A stretch of DNA of 64,000 nt from assembly GCA_947259495.1 (NCBI GenBank), contig CAMYLV010000022.1, forward strand, positions 33,395-97,394, in the 5' to 3' direction. The position numbers and the translations under genes are program-made. The notes beneath the pieces were generated by a model. The model searched no databases, was not told the DNA's origin, and saw only the letters and a program-made list of their open reading frames with translations. How positions within the stretch are numbered: position 1 is the stretch's first letter; each line of letters starts with the position of its first letter. Shown here piece by piece: positions 34,722 to 43,195 of the stretch. This DNA comes from an uncultured Desulfobacterales bacterium. Lineage in GTDB: Bacteria > Desulfobacterota > Desulfobacteria > Desulfobacterales > JAHEIW01.

Positions 34722-37001
34722 TTAATTTAATGGCTCGACTGGGTTCGAAGAAGCGCAGATATCGCGCATAAACTCAAGATCACTTTTGCTTCTTTGAACC
34801 ATAAGGGTTTCGACCTCTTTTTTGTGCAGCCCCATCAGGATTTTGTAAGCATTGTATTTGGTCTTGCAAAAGAAAATATCAAACGGCTCTTTTTTCCCCT
34901 CATCCCGGTAAATGCGTATCCCGGGAATATCACCTGTTTGAATGTATTCACTTTCAGCATTGATCAGCAAGGGTTCGATATCGCGTTTATTTAGCCAGGG
35001 TATACAGGCGCCTTCCATTCCCAGATCCGCATCCATGATGGATCGAATTTTCTCGGTCACACCACCAACAGCAAGAATAATGTCGCCGGTCAGAGAACCG
35101 GTAACGCCGTAACGCTGATTGACCGGCTGCTTTATAAAATCAGATATGAGCGCAATATCCATGGCGACGGAGGCGCTGTCACCCTCCACCCCGCCGTGGG
35201 CCTGAATATACTCCACGTACATTTCATATCCGACATATGGGGCCCCGATTTTATTCAACACCTTTTTAATGGACGCCCGCACATTTTGGGCAGCCGCCTT
35301 GGCGATATCACCGATTTTCCCCGGTGCAACAACTCTGTCGGCTGTGCCCGGATTAATCTGGCAATGAATCGGCAGGGGTTGGCCCAACATCTGGCTGCTG
35401 GAATTTGAATGGATGACGGCCAGACCGACAACATAGCCGATGGAATCGGTCATCGAGCTGATATACTTTTTTAAATATTTTTTCTGCTGGCTGAATTCCT
35501 GGGAAAGACCGCCTTCCAAGCTTAGATGCTCTTTGAGTGCCCGCTTGACATGTCGTGCTTGAACCAGGGATGAATTTTCAAAAATAGCCTCAAACTCGGC
35601 GGATTTGATGACGCCGTTTATCGGCCGCAATATACCACTCAATTTCCCGTCCGAAGCCCGGCATCTGAGCTCTTTTATGATTTCAAGAACAGCGCTTTTA
35701 TCGAATTCTCGTTCCTGCAACTTAAAATCCGCCGGAAGTGATTTACCGTATATGGTCTCACAGCGCTGCTTGACGCTTTGGTAGCCTTCGGCTACGATGA
35801 CATCCCCCCAGGAATCGTTAAACTCAGTTCCCAGGTTGACAATTTCCTGTTTAACATATTGCGCGACCTGCTGGATATTCTCGGTTGTCTCCGGCACAGC
35901 ACTTTCCATGCGGATAATTTCGCCTTTATCTTCGATACGGCTCAGAAAGGCGCCCTCGCCCTCCTTCTGGAGATGCTGCAGGGTGTCATGGTTGCAGCAG
36001 GCAACGATGATATTATCTGCTTTAAGATGATTCTCGGAACGGTCTGCAGCACCGCTGCCGGTATTTCGTCCGCCTTCGAGGATATACAGCTTGTTTTGCA
36101 TAACTTCCAGCAATTCCGCCATGTATCCAACCTTGATCAAGGTTTTTAATTCATCAATATAAATGATGGGTGATTTGGCATGCGCCCCCAGGTAGGCCCG
36201 TTTGTGGCAGGGCGTTTCAAGATTGCCGGATTGGTATGGATCATGGCGAAATCCACCCTTCATGTTTCTGGCATCCGGTTCCGAGATTCGCGCCATCATG
36301 TCTTTATCTTTGCGGGGATCGTATAAAATATCGGGCACCATATCATACAGATGCTTGACCGCATTACAACGATCTGCAATTGACTCTCTTTGAATTTTTT
36401 CCTGTGCACGGTGATTGTTTTCCTGCATATACATGAATATGGCACCCATGCCGGTCAACCCGGCGGCGATAAAGGCGGGCGAATAAAAAATTCCGGCGGT
36501 CGCAGCAATAACCGTCGCCCACAGAAGCGCCCTTTTGGCTCTGCGGGCTGATTGGATTTGATCTGAGAGATTGAACTCCTCGACCGCATCTTTGGCCGAG
36601 TCAATCGCGCGATTGAAATTATCGAGCAGCGGTTCGATGATGTAAGGCACTTCATAAGCAACGCGCACGTGGTTTTTATCTTTTCCGGGATAGGCAATGA
36701 TGGCTTCCTGCGGTCGCAAATAATCACCCAGGGATTTTTCCAACACTTCTTTAAACATGTTGGCCAACATGGACTTGCCGGTTCCCGGTCTTCCGACCAT
36801 CAGAATGTGACCCCTGTTCTGCGCAATTTTCCGAATCGCCCGTTTGGCCTTATCCTGAAAAATAACCCGGTCAATCGGATCTTCAGGGACCCCAATCTGA
36901 GCGGTATCCGCAAAAAAATCAAGCCGTTCCTCAAGCGTACGGGGATAATCCAGCAGCTCTTTTATCCATTCGTAATCATTGTCTTTATAGTCACTCATCA
37001 T
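34722..37001 (-). CDS. lonB: Membrane-anchored LonB-type ATP-dependent protease
   Basis: 759 aa. AAA+ module with Walker A GRPGTGKS (70-77) and Walker B IIYIDEL (279-285); between them a hydrophobic hairpin at about 158-192 predicts two membrane helices, the arrangement of archaeal-type LonB. The C-terminal S16 protease domain has the catalytic Ser S609 in GGVEGDSASVAM and Lys K651 in VGGVTEKI, 42 residues apart as in Lon. No N-terminal LAN domain. Expected to degrade membrane or misfolded proteins. Start ATG at 37001 or 36998; it overlaps the preceding unknown gene by about 10 bp, so the two are translationally coupled. Confidence 0.92.
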   Translation of the reverse strand: MMSDYKDNDYEWIKELLDYPRTLEERLDFFADTAQIGVPEDPIDRVIFQDKAKRAIRKIAQNRGHILMVGRPGTGKSMLANMFKEVLEKSLGDYLRPQEAIIAYPGKDKNHVRVAYEVPYIIEPLLDNFNRAIDSAKDAVEEFNLSDQIQSARRAKRALLWATVIAATAGIFYSPAFIAAGLTGMGAIFMYMQENNHRAQEKIQRESIADRCNAVKHLYDMVPDILYDPRKDKDMMARISEPDARNMKGGFRHDPYQSGNLETPCHKRAYLGAHAKSPIIYIDELKTLIKVGYMAELLEVMQNKLYILEGGRNTGSGAADRSENHLKADNIIVACCNHDTLQHLQKEGEGAFLSRIEDKGEIIRMESAVPETTENIQQVAQYVKQEIVNLGTEFNDSWGDVIVAEGYQSVKQRCETIYGKSLPADFKLQEREFDKSAVLEIIKELRCRASDGKLSGILRPINGVIKSAEFEAIFENSSLVQARHVKRALKEHLSLEGGLSQEFSQQKKYLKKYISSMTDSIGYVVGLAVIHSNSSSQMLGQPLPIHCQINPGTADRVVAPGKIGDIAKAAAQNVRASIKKVLNKIGAPYVGYEMYVEYIQAHGGVEGDSASVAMDIALISDFIKQPVNQRYGVTGSLTGDIILAVGGVTEKIRSIMDADLGMEGACIPWLNKRDIEPLLINAESEYIQTGDIPGIRIYRDEGKKEPFDIFFCKTKYNAYKILMGLHKKEVETLMVQRSKSDLEFMRDICASSNPVEPLN

Positions 37002-38190
37002 GATTGAAACCCTCTATGGAGTCCAGCAGATAAAACTTTCCGGCTTCAGAGGCCCTGATGTGGTTTTGGATTTCGTTATGGACCTGGGGCAATTTTTTCC
37101 GAAGCGATTCAAGGGCTCTTAAATCGTGTAGCACTGAAATCAGCGTGGTCATATTTTCTTCAATATCATTGCATTGCGGTATAAAATTAAAAGAAATTCC
37201 AATCTGCATATAGTTCAGAGCGGGTCGAATCAAATTCCGCTGGTTTATATCAATTTTATTAACGCTCAAAATATCCCGGTAAATTTTGGGAAACGGTGAT
37301 TTGGCATAATTCACTTCAAGCTTTTGGTTAAAAAACAGTTTTACGGGTTTCGCCTGGCTTCGGATGCAATTATCAAAAGCCCTTATCAATTTTATATCGT
37401 CGGTCAGCGCCTGCTGCAGCAAAAACATATATTTTAGCAGGTCGTCATTATCCAGGCGAAATTCCACCGCGTTATTTGAGTTCAACACACAGCATTGGGG
37501 CTTGCCGTTGCGCTCAAAGACCATCAGCCGGTGGTTATGGTCGGGCTTATAGGCGCTAAAATCAAACCCGCGCATCTCAAACAGACCATCGCCGACATAA
37601 GCTTTTCGAAGCAGAACACCCACATTTTTGGAGATATAATTCTGCATGTATTTTAATTTTTCTTCAATGTTGCCCTGAAGCTTTAAATAGGTCAGGCTCC
37701 CGCCCAGGTCCTTGCAGATTCCGATAACATGCGCGATTTGATGGGCATCGAGCTGAGATAGACGCCGGGTTACAGAATCATAGGCGCGTAAAGACTCATA
37801 AATGTCAGATAAATGGTTTTCTAAAGTTTTGTCTTTGAGCGGGGGTATCCATATCTTGCTGTGGGATACGAGCACCTCTGGTGGGATCATATGGCTGTTC
37901 CATATGCCACGCAGTCGCCCGGGTAAAAGACGCTTTAATTTTTCGACAATTTTGGTTAAAGTCCGCTGCGGGTAATGGATTTCACAACCGATGAGCCGTT
38001 TCTCAACTTCAATGGGGTTTGGATTCAGCAGGTAGAAGGCAATATCAGATATCTGATATTCCCGAACGTTATCATTGATTTTCCCACCGTCAATTTCGCT
38101 CAGATCAAATTGGGATTCCCGGCCCTCGGAGATGATCCAGATATCGGTATTTGAACCGGAAACGCTTTGCTGTTCGTTCGGTGCTAGCAC
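36991..38190 (-). CDS. Unknown 399-aa protein coupled to LonB
   Basis: No family recognised. It is soluble with no signal peptide or membrane segment. It contains a region rich in basic residues near 80-95 (KIVEKLKRLLPGRLRGIW), a central part MVFERNGKPQCCVLNSNNAV, and a helical C-terminus with many Leu and Arg. It overlaps the lonB start, which implies co-regulation and possibly a physical partner, such as an adaptor or a regulated substrate; that is inference only. The ATG at 38190 lies just beyond a repeat F copy. Codon use does not look different from the neighbours. Confidence 0.8.
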   Translation of the reverse strand: MLAPNEQQSVSGSNTDIWIISEGRESQFDLSEIDGGKINDNVREYQISDIAFYLLNPNPIEVEKRLIGCEIHYPQRTLTKIVEKLKRLLPGRLRGIWNSHMIPPEVLVSHSKIWIPPLKDKTLENHLSDIYESLRAYDSVTRRLSQLDAHQIAHVIGICKDLGGSLTYLKLQGNIEEKLKYMQNYISKNVGVLLRKAYVGDGLFEMRGFDFSAYKPDHNHRLMVFERNGKPQCCVLNSNNAVEFRLDNDDLLKYMFLLQQALTDDIKLIRAFDNCIRSQAKPVKLFFNQKLEVNYAKSPFPKIYRDILSVNKIDINQRNLIRPALNYMQIGISFNFIPQCNDIEENMTTLISVLHDLRALESLRKKLPQVHNEIQNHIRASEAGKFYLLDSIEGFNHDE

Positions 38191-38208
38191 CTGACGCTCC
38201 CTCTTAAA

Positions 38209-38310
38209 GTGGTTGTCAAAAAAACGTTCCGGTATTCAAACATTTTTTCTACAACCCTTATGCCGCACTCCCGTATTTCGGAACATTATAATGGAAAGCG
38301 GTACAAAAGA
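38209..38310 (+). repeat. Dispersed element F, copy 2
   Basis: GTGGTTGTCAAAAAAACGTTCC, inverted AAACATTTTTTCTACAACC, then ATGCCGCACTCCCGTATTTC and GGAACATTATAATGGAAAGC. Same orientation as copies 1 and 3. It lies directly upstream of the 399-aa gene, in its promoter region. Confidence 0.8.
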
Positions 38311-38541
38311 ATATTAGATAGGCTCTGATACAGATCGATCATCCGATCCGATCATTGATGGTCATCCGCCATCACAAACTGGCCCGCCCTACTGCTCATC
38401 GGCGTTAGACGCCAACCTGTTAGAATTAATATCGGTAAAATTTTTAAAGACTTGAAAGTTAATGCCTAAATTTTGCACGCGCGGGAATCGATTTGTCATC
38501 AAATTCGAGATCCAGCAGCTACCCCCGCCGGGGACTCGCCT

Positions 38542-38648
38542 TTATAGGGGTTGTCAAAAAAACGTTCCGATATTGAAACGTTTTTTTCTACAACCCCTCA
38601 TGCCGCACTTCCGTATCCCGGAACATTATTATGGAAAAGGGTATAAAT
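38542..38648 (+). repeat. Dispersed element F, copy 3 (most complete)
   Basis: GGGGTTGTCAAAAAAACGTT (from 38547) pairs with AACGTTTTTTTCTACAACCCC (to 38597), forming a stem of about 20 bp, followed by TGCCGCACTTCCGTATCCCG and GGAACATTATTATGGAAAAG. It is about 230 bp after copy 2; the 38311-38541 sequence between them shows no gene. Confidence 0.85.
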
Positions 38649-38852
38649 TGCGGGTATGGCTGACTCCCAAATGTCAAAACAGTGACTCCGGAAAAATTTT
38701 CTTAGCAAACGCCAGCGCGCCCGGAAATAAGCGATTTTCTAACATTCCGATATTAATCAGATTTCTTCTGGTTGAGCTTTTAACAGTTTTTGGTACAGAT
38801 CTTGCTTCAACATCCATAGTCAATATATATAAAAAATTTAGGAGGTTTCGAT

Positions 38853-39587
38853 ATGCTTAAAAGATGGGTACTCGCTGCTGTTTTCGGTCTGTTTTTGATT
38901 AGTTGCGCCGCCATGCCGACCGGGCCAACCCAGTCCCACGAAGTAGTGGTCAAAGTCCAGGCTGCAGATCCGACTCAGGTGAAAGTCAGCCAGAAGGACA
39001 ATAATGAGCGGATCAACAAATCTATGGAAGTTCCCAATCAGGAAGGGCACCTTTCACAGCTGTCTTTTATTTCCAAGGACCAGGCCTTTGTTAAGATCTT
39101 TTCCGGCCTGTCGGTATCGGATGTCACCCGCCTGTGGAACGATCTTTGCGTTTTGGAAAACAACACCAATATCCGGGATGTCAATTTATTTATTAATTCA
39201 CCCGGTGGGGACGCTTTTTCAGGGCTGGCGCTGGCCGATCAGATAGAACGCGCCCGGCGAAAGGGATTCCGTATTACCGCCCATGCTTCAGGCATCATCG
39301 CCAGCGCGGCGGTACCGGTTTTTGCGGTTTGTAACCAGCGGTTTGCAGCCCCCGGCACCATTTTTATGGTGCACGAAGCGGCTTTGTGGAAATGGCCGGG
39401 ACGCGAAACCGCATCTGATATCCGCTCTCAAAACGAATTGATGAGCCTTTTGCGCGAGCGCTATATCGGCAAATTGACCGCCAATACCAAATTGGATAAA
39501 GGCAAGTGGGAAGAGCTGGAAAAGAAAACAACCTGGTTTAGCGTTGAAAAGGCACTGGATTGGGGGTTGGTTGATAAGATCGAATAG
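38853..39587 (+). CDS. ClpP-like serine protease with lipoprotein signal peptide
   Basis: 244 aa. N-terminal signal with lipobox LISC (Cys18), predicting export and lipidation. The remainder is a ClpP-fold domain: VNLFINSPGGDAFSGLALAD (oxyanion glycines at 117-119), nucleophile Ser151 in SGIIASAAVPVFAV, His174 in GTIFMVHEAALW, and a C-terminal FSVEKALDWGLVDKI handle region. Cytoplasmic ClpP lacks export signals and needs ClpX/A; an envelope lipoprotein version would have to act without them. A TTAGGAGG site precedes the ATG. The function is unknown. Confidence 0.85.
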   Translation: MLKRWVLAAVFGLFLISCAAMPTGPTQSHEVVVKVQAADPTQVKVSQKDNNERINKSMEVPNQEGHLSQLSFISKDQAFVKIFSGLSVSDVTRLWNDLCVLENNTNIRDVNLFINSPGGDAFSGLALADQIERARRKGFRITAHASGIIASAAVPVFAVCNQRFAAPGTIFMVHEAALWKWPGRETASDIRSQNELMSLLRERYIGKLTANTKLDKGKWEELEKKTTWFSVEKALDWGLVDKIE

Positions 39588-39636
39588 CCAAGGGATGACA
39601 GCCTGAAGAAGCCGATCGATGGACTGGAGATGATAA

Positions 39637-39840
39637 ATGCTCGCCCCCATTCAAATGACACGCTTAACGTGCGCTGCACTGCTCGAGCGCCATGGCAGGC
39701 TGGTAACATCCGCTGATTGGCAGCGTCTTATTCTTGGAAGCGATAAAGCCGGCAGAAATAAAGGTTTGAAACTGCCGGGCAGCAACAATTTGAACGATTA
39801 TCGTCGAAACCGTCACACTCCCGAAAACAGTCACGTTTAG
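39637..39840 (+). CDS. Small hypothetical protein, possibly expressed
   Basis: 67 codons from an ATG at 39637 with GGAG 8 nt upstream, 50 bp after the ClpP-like gene and just before a terminator. Composition is basic with no signal peptide and no recognised family. Coding status is uncertain; the context (own ribosome binding site, terminator right after) is the only support. Confidence 0.3.
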   Translation: MLAPIQMTRLTCAALLERHGRLVTSADWQRLILGSDKAGRNKGLKLPGSNNLNDYRRNRHTPENSHV

Positions 39841-39848
39841 AACCCGAA

Positions 39849-39891
39849 AAGAGACGCCCGGTAATTTTGAAAACGGGCCTCTCTTTTTTTT
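39849..39891. terminator. Terminator between convergent genes
   Basis: AAGAGACGCCCG (39849-39860) and CGGGCCTCTCTT (39874-39885) form a stem with one mismatch and a 13-nt loop, followed by a run of T on the plus strand; the A residues before the left arm give a shorter T tract on the minus strand. It probably serves the plus-strand ClpP-like unit and possibly the PilZ gene. Confidence 0.75.
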
Positions 39892-39907
39892 AGCCGATTT
39901 TAGCCGG

Positions 39908-40336
39908 CTAGTGATGCTGCGGATACTGCTGTAAAAATTGATCCACCAGATAATCGCGGATCCGCTGGCGGGCCTCTTCTGTTAGATCCTCAAATTCAAG
40001 GCCCACCTGCAAGGTCCGGTGAACCCGATCCATTTCGCGGGCCCAATCCACCCGCCCGCTGACCCAAAGCGACATCTCAGATACCGCATTATTCGGTTGG
40101 GGTATCAGGGTATTGATATCAATACCAATCTTGTGATCAGCAGTGGATAGTGCCTCAAGCAGCGCTTCTTTCCCAAACTGAATTTCCAGACAGAGTCCGC
40201 ACTGGCTAATATTTTTGGTAGTTGCCGTATAGGTTTCGCTCATCGGATTTTTCAAAATTTTAAATCGCACCGGTAGCGATTTTTCCAGCCGAACATAGCC
40301 TCTGCGCTCACTGCCGTTAAATTGTTCTGGTGTCAT
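39908..40336 (-). CDS. PilZ-domain protein
   Basis: 142 aa. PilZ c-di-GMP-binding signature: RRGYVRLEKSLPVRFKIL near residues 11-28 (RxxxR) and KNISQCGLCLEIQ (the [D/N]xSxxG motif). The rest is a six-stranded barrel-like region ending with LQVGLEFEDLTEEARQRI. Likely a c-di-GMP receptor; the partner is unknown. The ATG at 40336 has a GGGAG site; an upstream extension to 40441 in frame is unlikely. Confidence 0.88.
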   Translation of the reverse strand: MTPEQFNGSERRGYVRLEKSLPVRFKILKNPMSETYTATTKNISQCGLCLEIQFGKEALLEALSTADHKIGIDINTLIPQPNNAVSEMSLWVSGRVDWAREMDRVHRTLQVGLEFEDLTEEARQRIRDYLVDQFLQQYPQHH

Positions 40337-40581
40337 TTCATTTCTCCCTGTCGCAAAAATATCCGTACCCGAAGTTTCCGGAACCTGTCGGCATAAAAAG
40401 CGCTGAGGCGGATCCTTCATCGGCGTTAACGCACCGCGCATTAGCGTAATTTTGATTTCCTAATAATCGGGTTCGACAATAAAATTGTATCGGCTAAAGC
40501 CAACGTTCCCCAATTGCATTTTCCATGACGGAAGGCCGGCAATGCAAAGGTGCATTGTGGTGGCAGGATGTCCTCTTAATT

Positions 40582-40727
40582 AGTTTCCATCCGGAAATGG
40601 CCCTTTTTCCGATGAGCTGCGTTCTCCGCGGGTTTTCCGCCTGCAACGTACTTGATGTACGCCTTGGCGAAAACCCTTGTGCGGTCTAGCTCATCGAAAA
40701 AACTGCTCATTTCCAAATTGGAAACCA
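40582..40727. repeat. MITE-like palindromic element, TIR family D, copy 3
   Basis: About 146 bp; outer arms GTTTCCATCCGGAAATG and CATTTCCAAATTGGAAAC; inner GATGAGCTGCGTTCTCCGCG shared exactly with copy 2, core CGTACTTGATGTACG and CTTGTGCGGTCTAGCTCATC. AATTA occurs on both sides, a possible short target duplication. Confidence 0.8.
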
Positions 40728-40830
40728 ATTAGTGCTATCCTTTGAAACAATATCATTGCGGATGGGCACTAGTTAACTATAGCCAAATTTATGCTAAAAA
40801 GCAAACGTGGTTATCTTGTAAATCCCAGTC

Positions 40831-40960
40831 GTTTACGTCCGATAGTGATCTCACCACGAAGATCACAAAGGCAGGATGAATAAATTGACACCCCCTCTTC
40901 GGGTCCTTCGTGCCCTTCGTGGTTGAAAGAGACGAACTTGGGCTTTCTGCATAACCGTAA
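40831..40960 (-). repeat. Dispersed ~130-bp element P, copy 2
   Basis: Reverse-complement, near-identical copy of 13983-14130: GTTTACGTCCGATAGTGATC through GCATAACCGTAA. It lacks the 18-bp tandem seen in copy 1. It is 78 bp from the end of the methyltransferase gene. Confidence 0.85.
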
Positions 40961-41038
40961 AAGCAATTTTGGAAGGTCTCATTGTGCGTAGAAAAAACGG
41001 ACCGCCCGTCGACAGCATCGGTCGCCGGTCATAAAGGT

Positions 41039-41689
41039 CTATTTTTTGAAGCGCATTTTCATCAGAATAATCGGGTGAGTGGCGGTTTCTGAGCGCAAGG
41101 TCTTCTTGACAACGATGATATCAAAATCGGAATGAAAAAATTTAAAAAGATTCTGACCGCCTTTTCTGATCTCCGAAGCGAGAATGATTTCGCCGCCGGG
41201 CTTCAGATGGGATCTAAATAGTTGCATCAGCGCATCAAGATACGTTTTTTTATATGCGACTTCAGATGCGACAATCCGATCAAATTGGGTCTTCAGCTGA
41301 GGGCGCATCCAGTCCAGGTGTATAATCGGAAGATCCGGACAATTATTACAGTGAGCGTTTGCCCGGGCAAAATTCAAAGCATCCGGATTATATTCCGATA
41401 GGGTAATCTGGTGCCCGAAGGTCGCGGCGACGATGCTCACCAAGCCGACTCCGCCGCCGATTTCTAAAAACTGCTTGGCGACATCAACCGGCATATCAGA
41501 AAGATAGGCCGACAGCACCCATGAAGCGCGCCAGATTTTCGCCCACATAGGAAAATCATGGAATACATCATGTGGGTTGAGAAAGCGGTACAAGTATTTG
41601 GGCAGCAGAAGGCTGAATTTCTTGTCATTAACGACAATATCAGTGGTCTCTGTTTCGTAGGTCTTATAGAATTCTTCGATTGAAAACAT
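41039..41689 (-). CDS. Class I SAM-dependent methyltransferase (METTL/lysine methyltransferase-like)
   Basis: 216 aa. HDFPMWAKIWRASWVLSAYL resembles the preSAM segment of protein-lysine methyltransferases of the METTL21 type; SAM motif I is LEIGGGVGLVSIVAA, motif II region ITLSEYNPDALNFARAN, and ASEVAYKKTYLDAL corresponds to the later motif. Substrate unknown; a protein lysine is the likely class. The ATG at 41689 is favoured, with a GTG at 41704 in frame as alternative. Confidence 0.8.
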   Translation of the reverse strand: MFSIEEFYKTYETETTDIVVNDKKFSLLLPKYLYRFLNPHDVFHDFPMWAKIWRASWVLSAYLSDMPVDVAKQFLEIGGGVGLVSIVAATFGHQITLSEYNPDALNFARANAHCNNCPDLPIIHLDWMRPQLKTQFDRIVASEVAYKKTYLDALMQLFRSHLKPGGEIILASEIRKGGQNLFKFFHSDFDIIVVKKTLRSETATHPIILMKMRFKK

Positions 41690-41987
41690 CAGAAATGATC
41701 TCACGAAGGTTGTAATTTTAAGCTACCAGACGTCTTGGGGGATTGTGAACTTTTCACTAACACAAATAGATGGGCCTGTAAAATCGTCGACCTCTTTACA
41801 GGGATTATCCGACCTGCGCAGCCGGCTGGCAACGGTGGCTGAATGGAAAGGTGGCGTCATGACCCACCTTTCATTTGTAAGCGGTGCAAATAAACTTTTA
41901 ATCTTGTAACCGGTCGTTACGAACCTTATATTTAACGCTGCTCCATCATTTGAACGCAGCTATAAAATCTATCCAGGAGTCCATGCC

Positions 41988-42833
41988 GTGCAAACCTATT
42001 ATGTCGATGGTCAATTTGTGGGCGCATCCGAAGCCGTCATTCCGGTTGACGACCTTGCGATTATGAGGGGCTTCGGCGTTTTTGATCTTATGCGCACCTT
42101 AAACGGCAAACCGCTGTTTCTGAGACAACACATCCAGCGACTGGAAGACTCCGCCCGCCGCATCGGCATACGGCTGCCATGGACTCAAAAGGAGCTTACC
42201 GGCATTGTGCTGGACACATTACATCGTAACGCCTTTAAAGAGTCCAACATCCGAATTGTGGTCACCGGCGGTTCAAGCCCGGACTTTATCACACCCCAGG
42301 GAAAGCCCCGTCTGCTGGTTCTGGTCACCCGCGCGCCCAGCTTGCCCGAAGCGTGGTATACCGACGGGGTAAAGATCATCACATTTTTCTCAGAGCGAAG
42401 CATACCCGGCGCCAAAAGCATCGATTATGTGGCCGCCACCATCGCCCTCAAACAGGCGCGTGATCAAGGCGCCATTGAGGCCGTCTATGTGGATCACACG
42501 GGGCACGTGCTTGAAGGTACCACGAGTAATATTTTTTCACTGATCAACGGCACGCTGATCACACCCGGCACGGGAATCTTAAGCGGTATCACCCGCAAGG
42601 CTGTTTTGGACCTGGCCGCAAAAATACTTCCCGTCGATATCCGCGACCTGAATCTGGGTGAGCTGACGTCAGCAAATGAAGTGTTTATTACCGGAACAAA
42701 CAAGATGATCGTTCCGGTTGTTCAGGTGGATCGCAGCTCAATTGGCAGCGGCCGCCCGGGTCAAACCACACAAACACTGATGCAGGCCCTCAGCGAACAA
42801 ATCGACGACTACTATGAAAAACAAAACGAGTAA
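41988..42833 (+). CDS. Class IV PLP-dependent aminotransferase (BCAT / aminodeoxychorismate lyase-like)
   Basis: 281 aa. N-terminal YYVDGQFVGASEAVIPVDDL, RGFGVFDLMRTLNGKPLFL, the likely PLP lysine in PGAKSIDYVAATIALKQA, then AVYVDHTGHVLEGTTSNIF and the phosphate-binding TPGTGILSGITRKAVLDLA. The family includes branched-chain aminotransferase, D-amino acid aminotransferase and aminodeoxychorismate lyase; which one cannot be decided here. Start GTG at 41988 with AGGAG upstream. No biosynthetic neighbours. Confidence 0.85.
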   Translation: MQTYYVDGQFVGASEAVIPVDDLAIMRGFGVFDLMRTLNGKPLFLRQHIQRLEDSARRIGIRLPWTQKELTGIVLDTLHRNAFKESNIRIVVTGGSSPDFITPQGKPRLLVLVTRAPSLPEAWYTDGVKIITFFSERSIPGAKSIDYVAATIALKQARDQGAIEAVYVDHTGHVLEGTTSNIFSLINGTLITPGTGILSGITRKAVLDLAAKILPVDIRDLNLGELTSANEVFITGTNKMIVPVVQVDRSSIGSGRPGQTTQTLMQALSEQIDDYYEKQNE

Positions 42834-42895
42834 AATAATGAATTTTTAAGATAAAGCAAATTCATCTTTGCTTGGTTGCAAACCTCTGGTATAAC

Positions 42896-43180
42896 CTAAA
42901 TCTTGCATGAAAATGAATGCGAAGTTAAGCAAATTAAAAAATGTAAAAAATTACCGATCAAGTACGATGGATGAAAATCATTTTAGCGCATTCATTTTCC
43001 CCGATGGGCGAGCCGCAGGCTTCCATCTGCTGCGTTATTAAGGCCGAGGCATAGGTTAACTATCGCCTCGACCTTAAGTGCCTTGCATATGAAAGCCTCC
43101 AACTCGTGCAAGACTCAGGTATTATCTAAATCTTGCATGAAAATGAATGCGAAGTTAAGCAAATTAAAAAATGTAAAAAT
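42896..43180. repeat. 54-bp direct repeat flanking element G upstream of trxB
   Basis: Positions 42896-42949 and 43126-43179 are identical over 54 bp, offset 230 bp. Between them is a palindrome-rich stretch with CCGCAGGCTTCCATCTGCTG and GGCATAGGTTAACTATCGCC that matches the nested element G at 31700-32075. The second repeat runs up to 16 bp before the trxB start. Confidence 0.9.
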
Positions 43181-43195
43181 ACAAGGAGGCGTTGT

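Noticed and set aside
43133..43195. N-terminal extension of thioredoxin reductase
   Set aside because: It translates the duplicated 54-bp repeat; the ATG at 43196 has a strong ribosome binding site and fits the family length.
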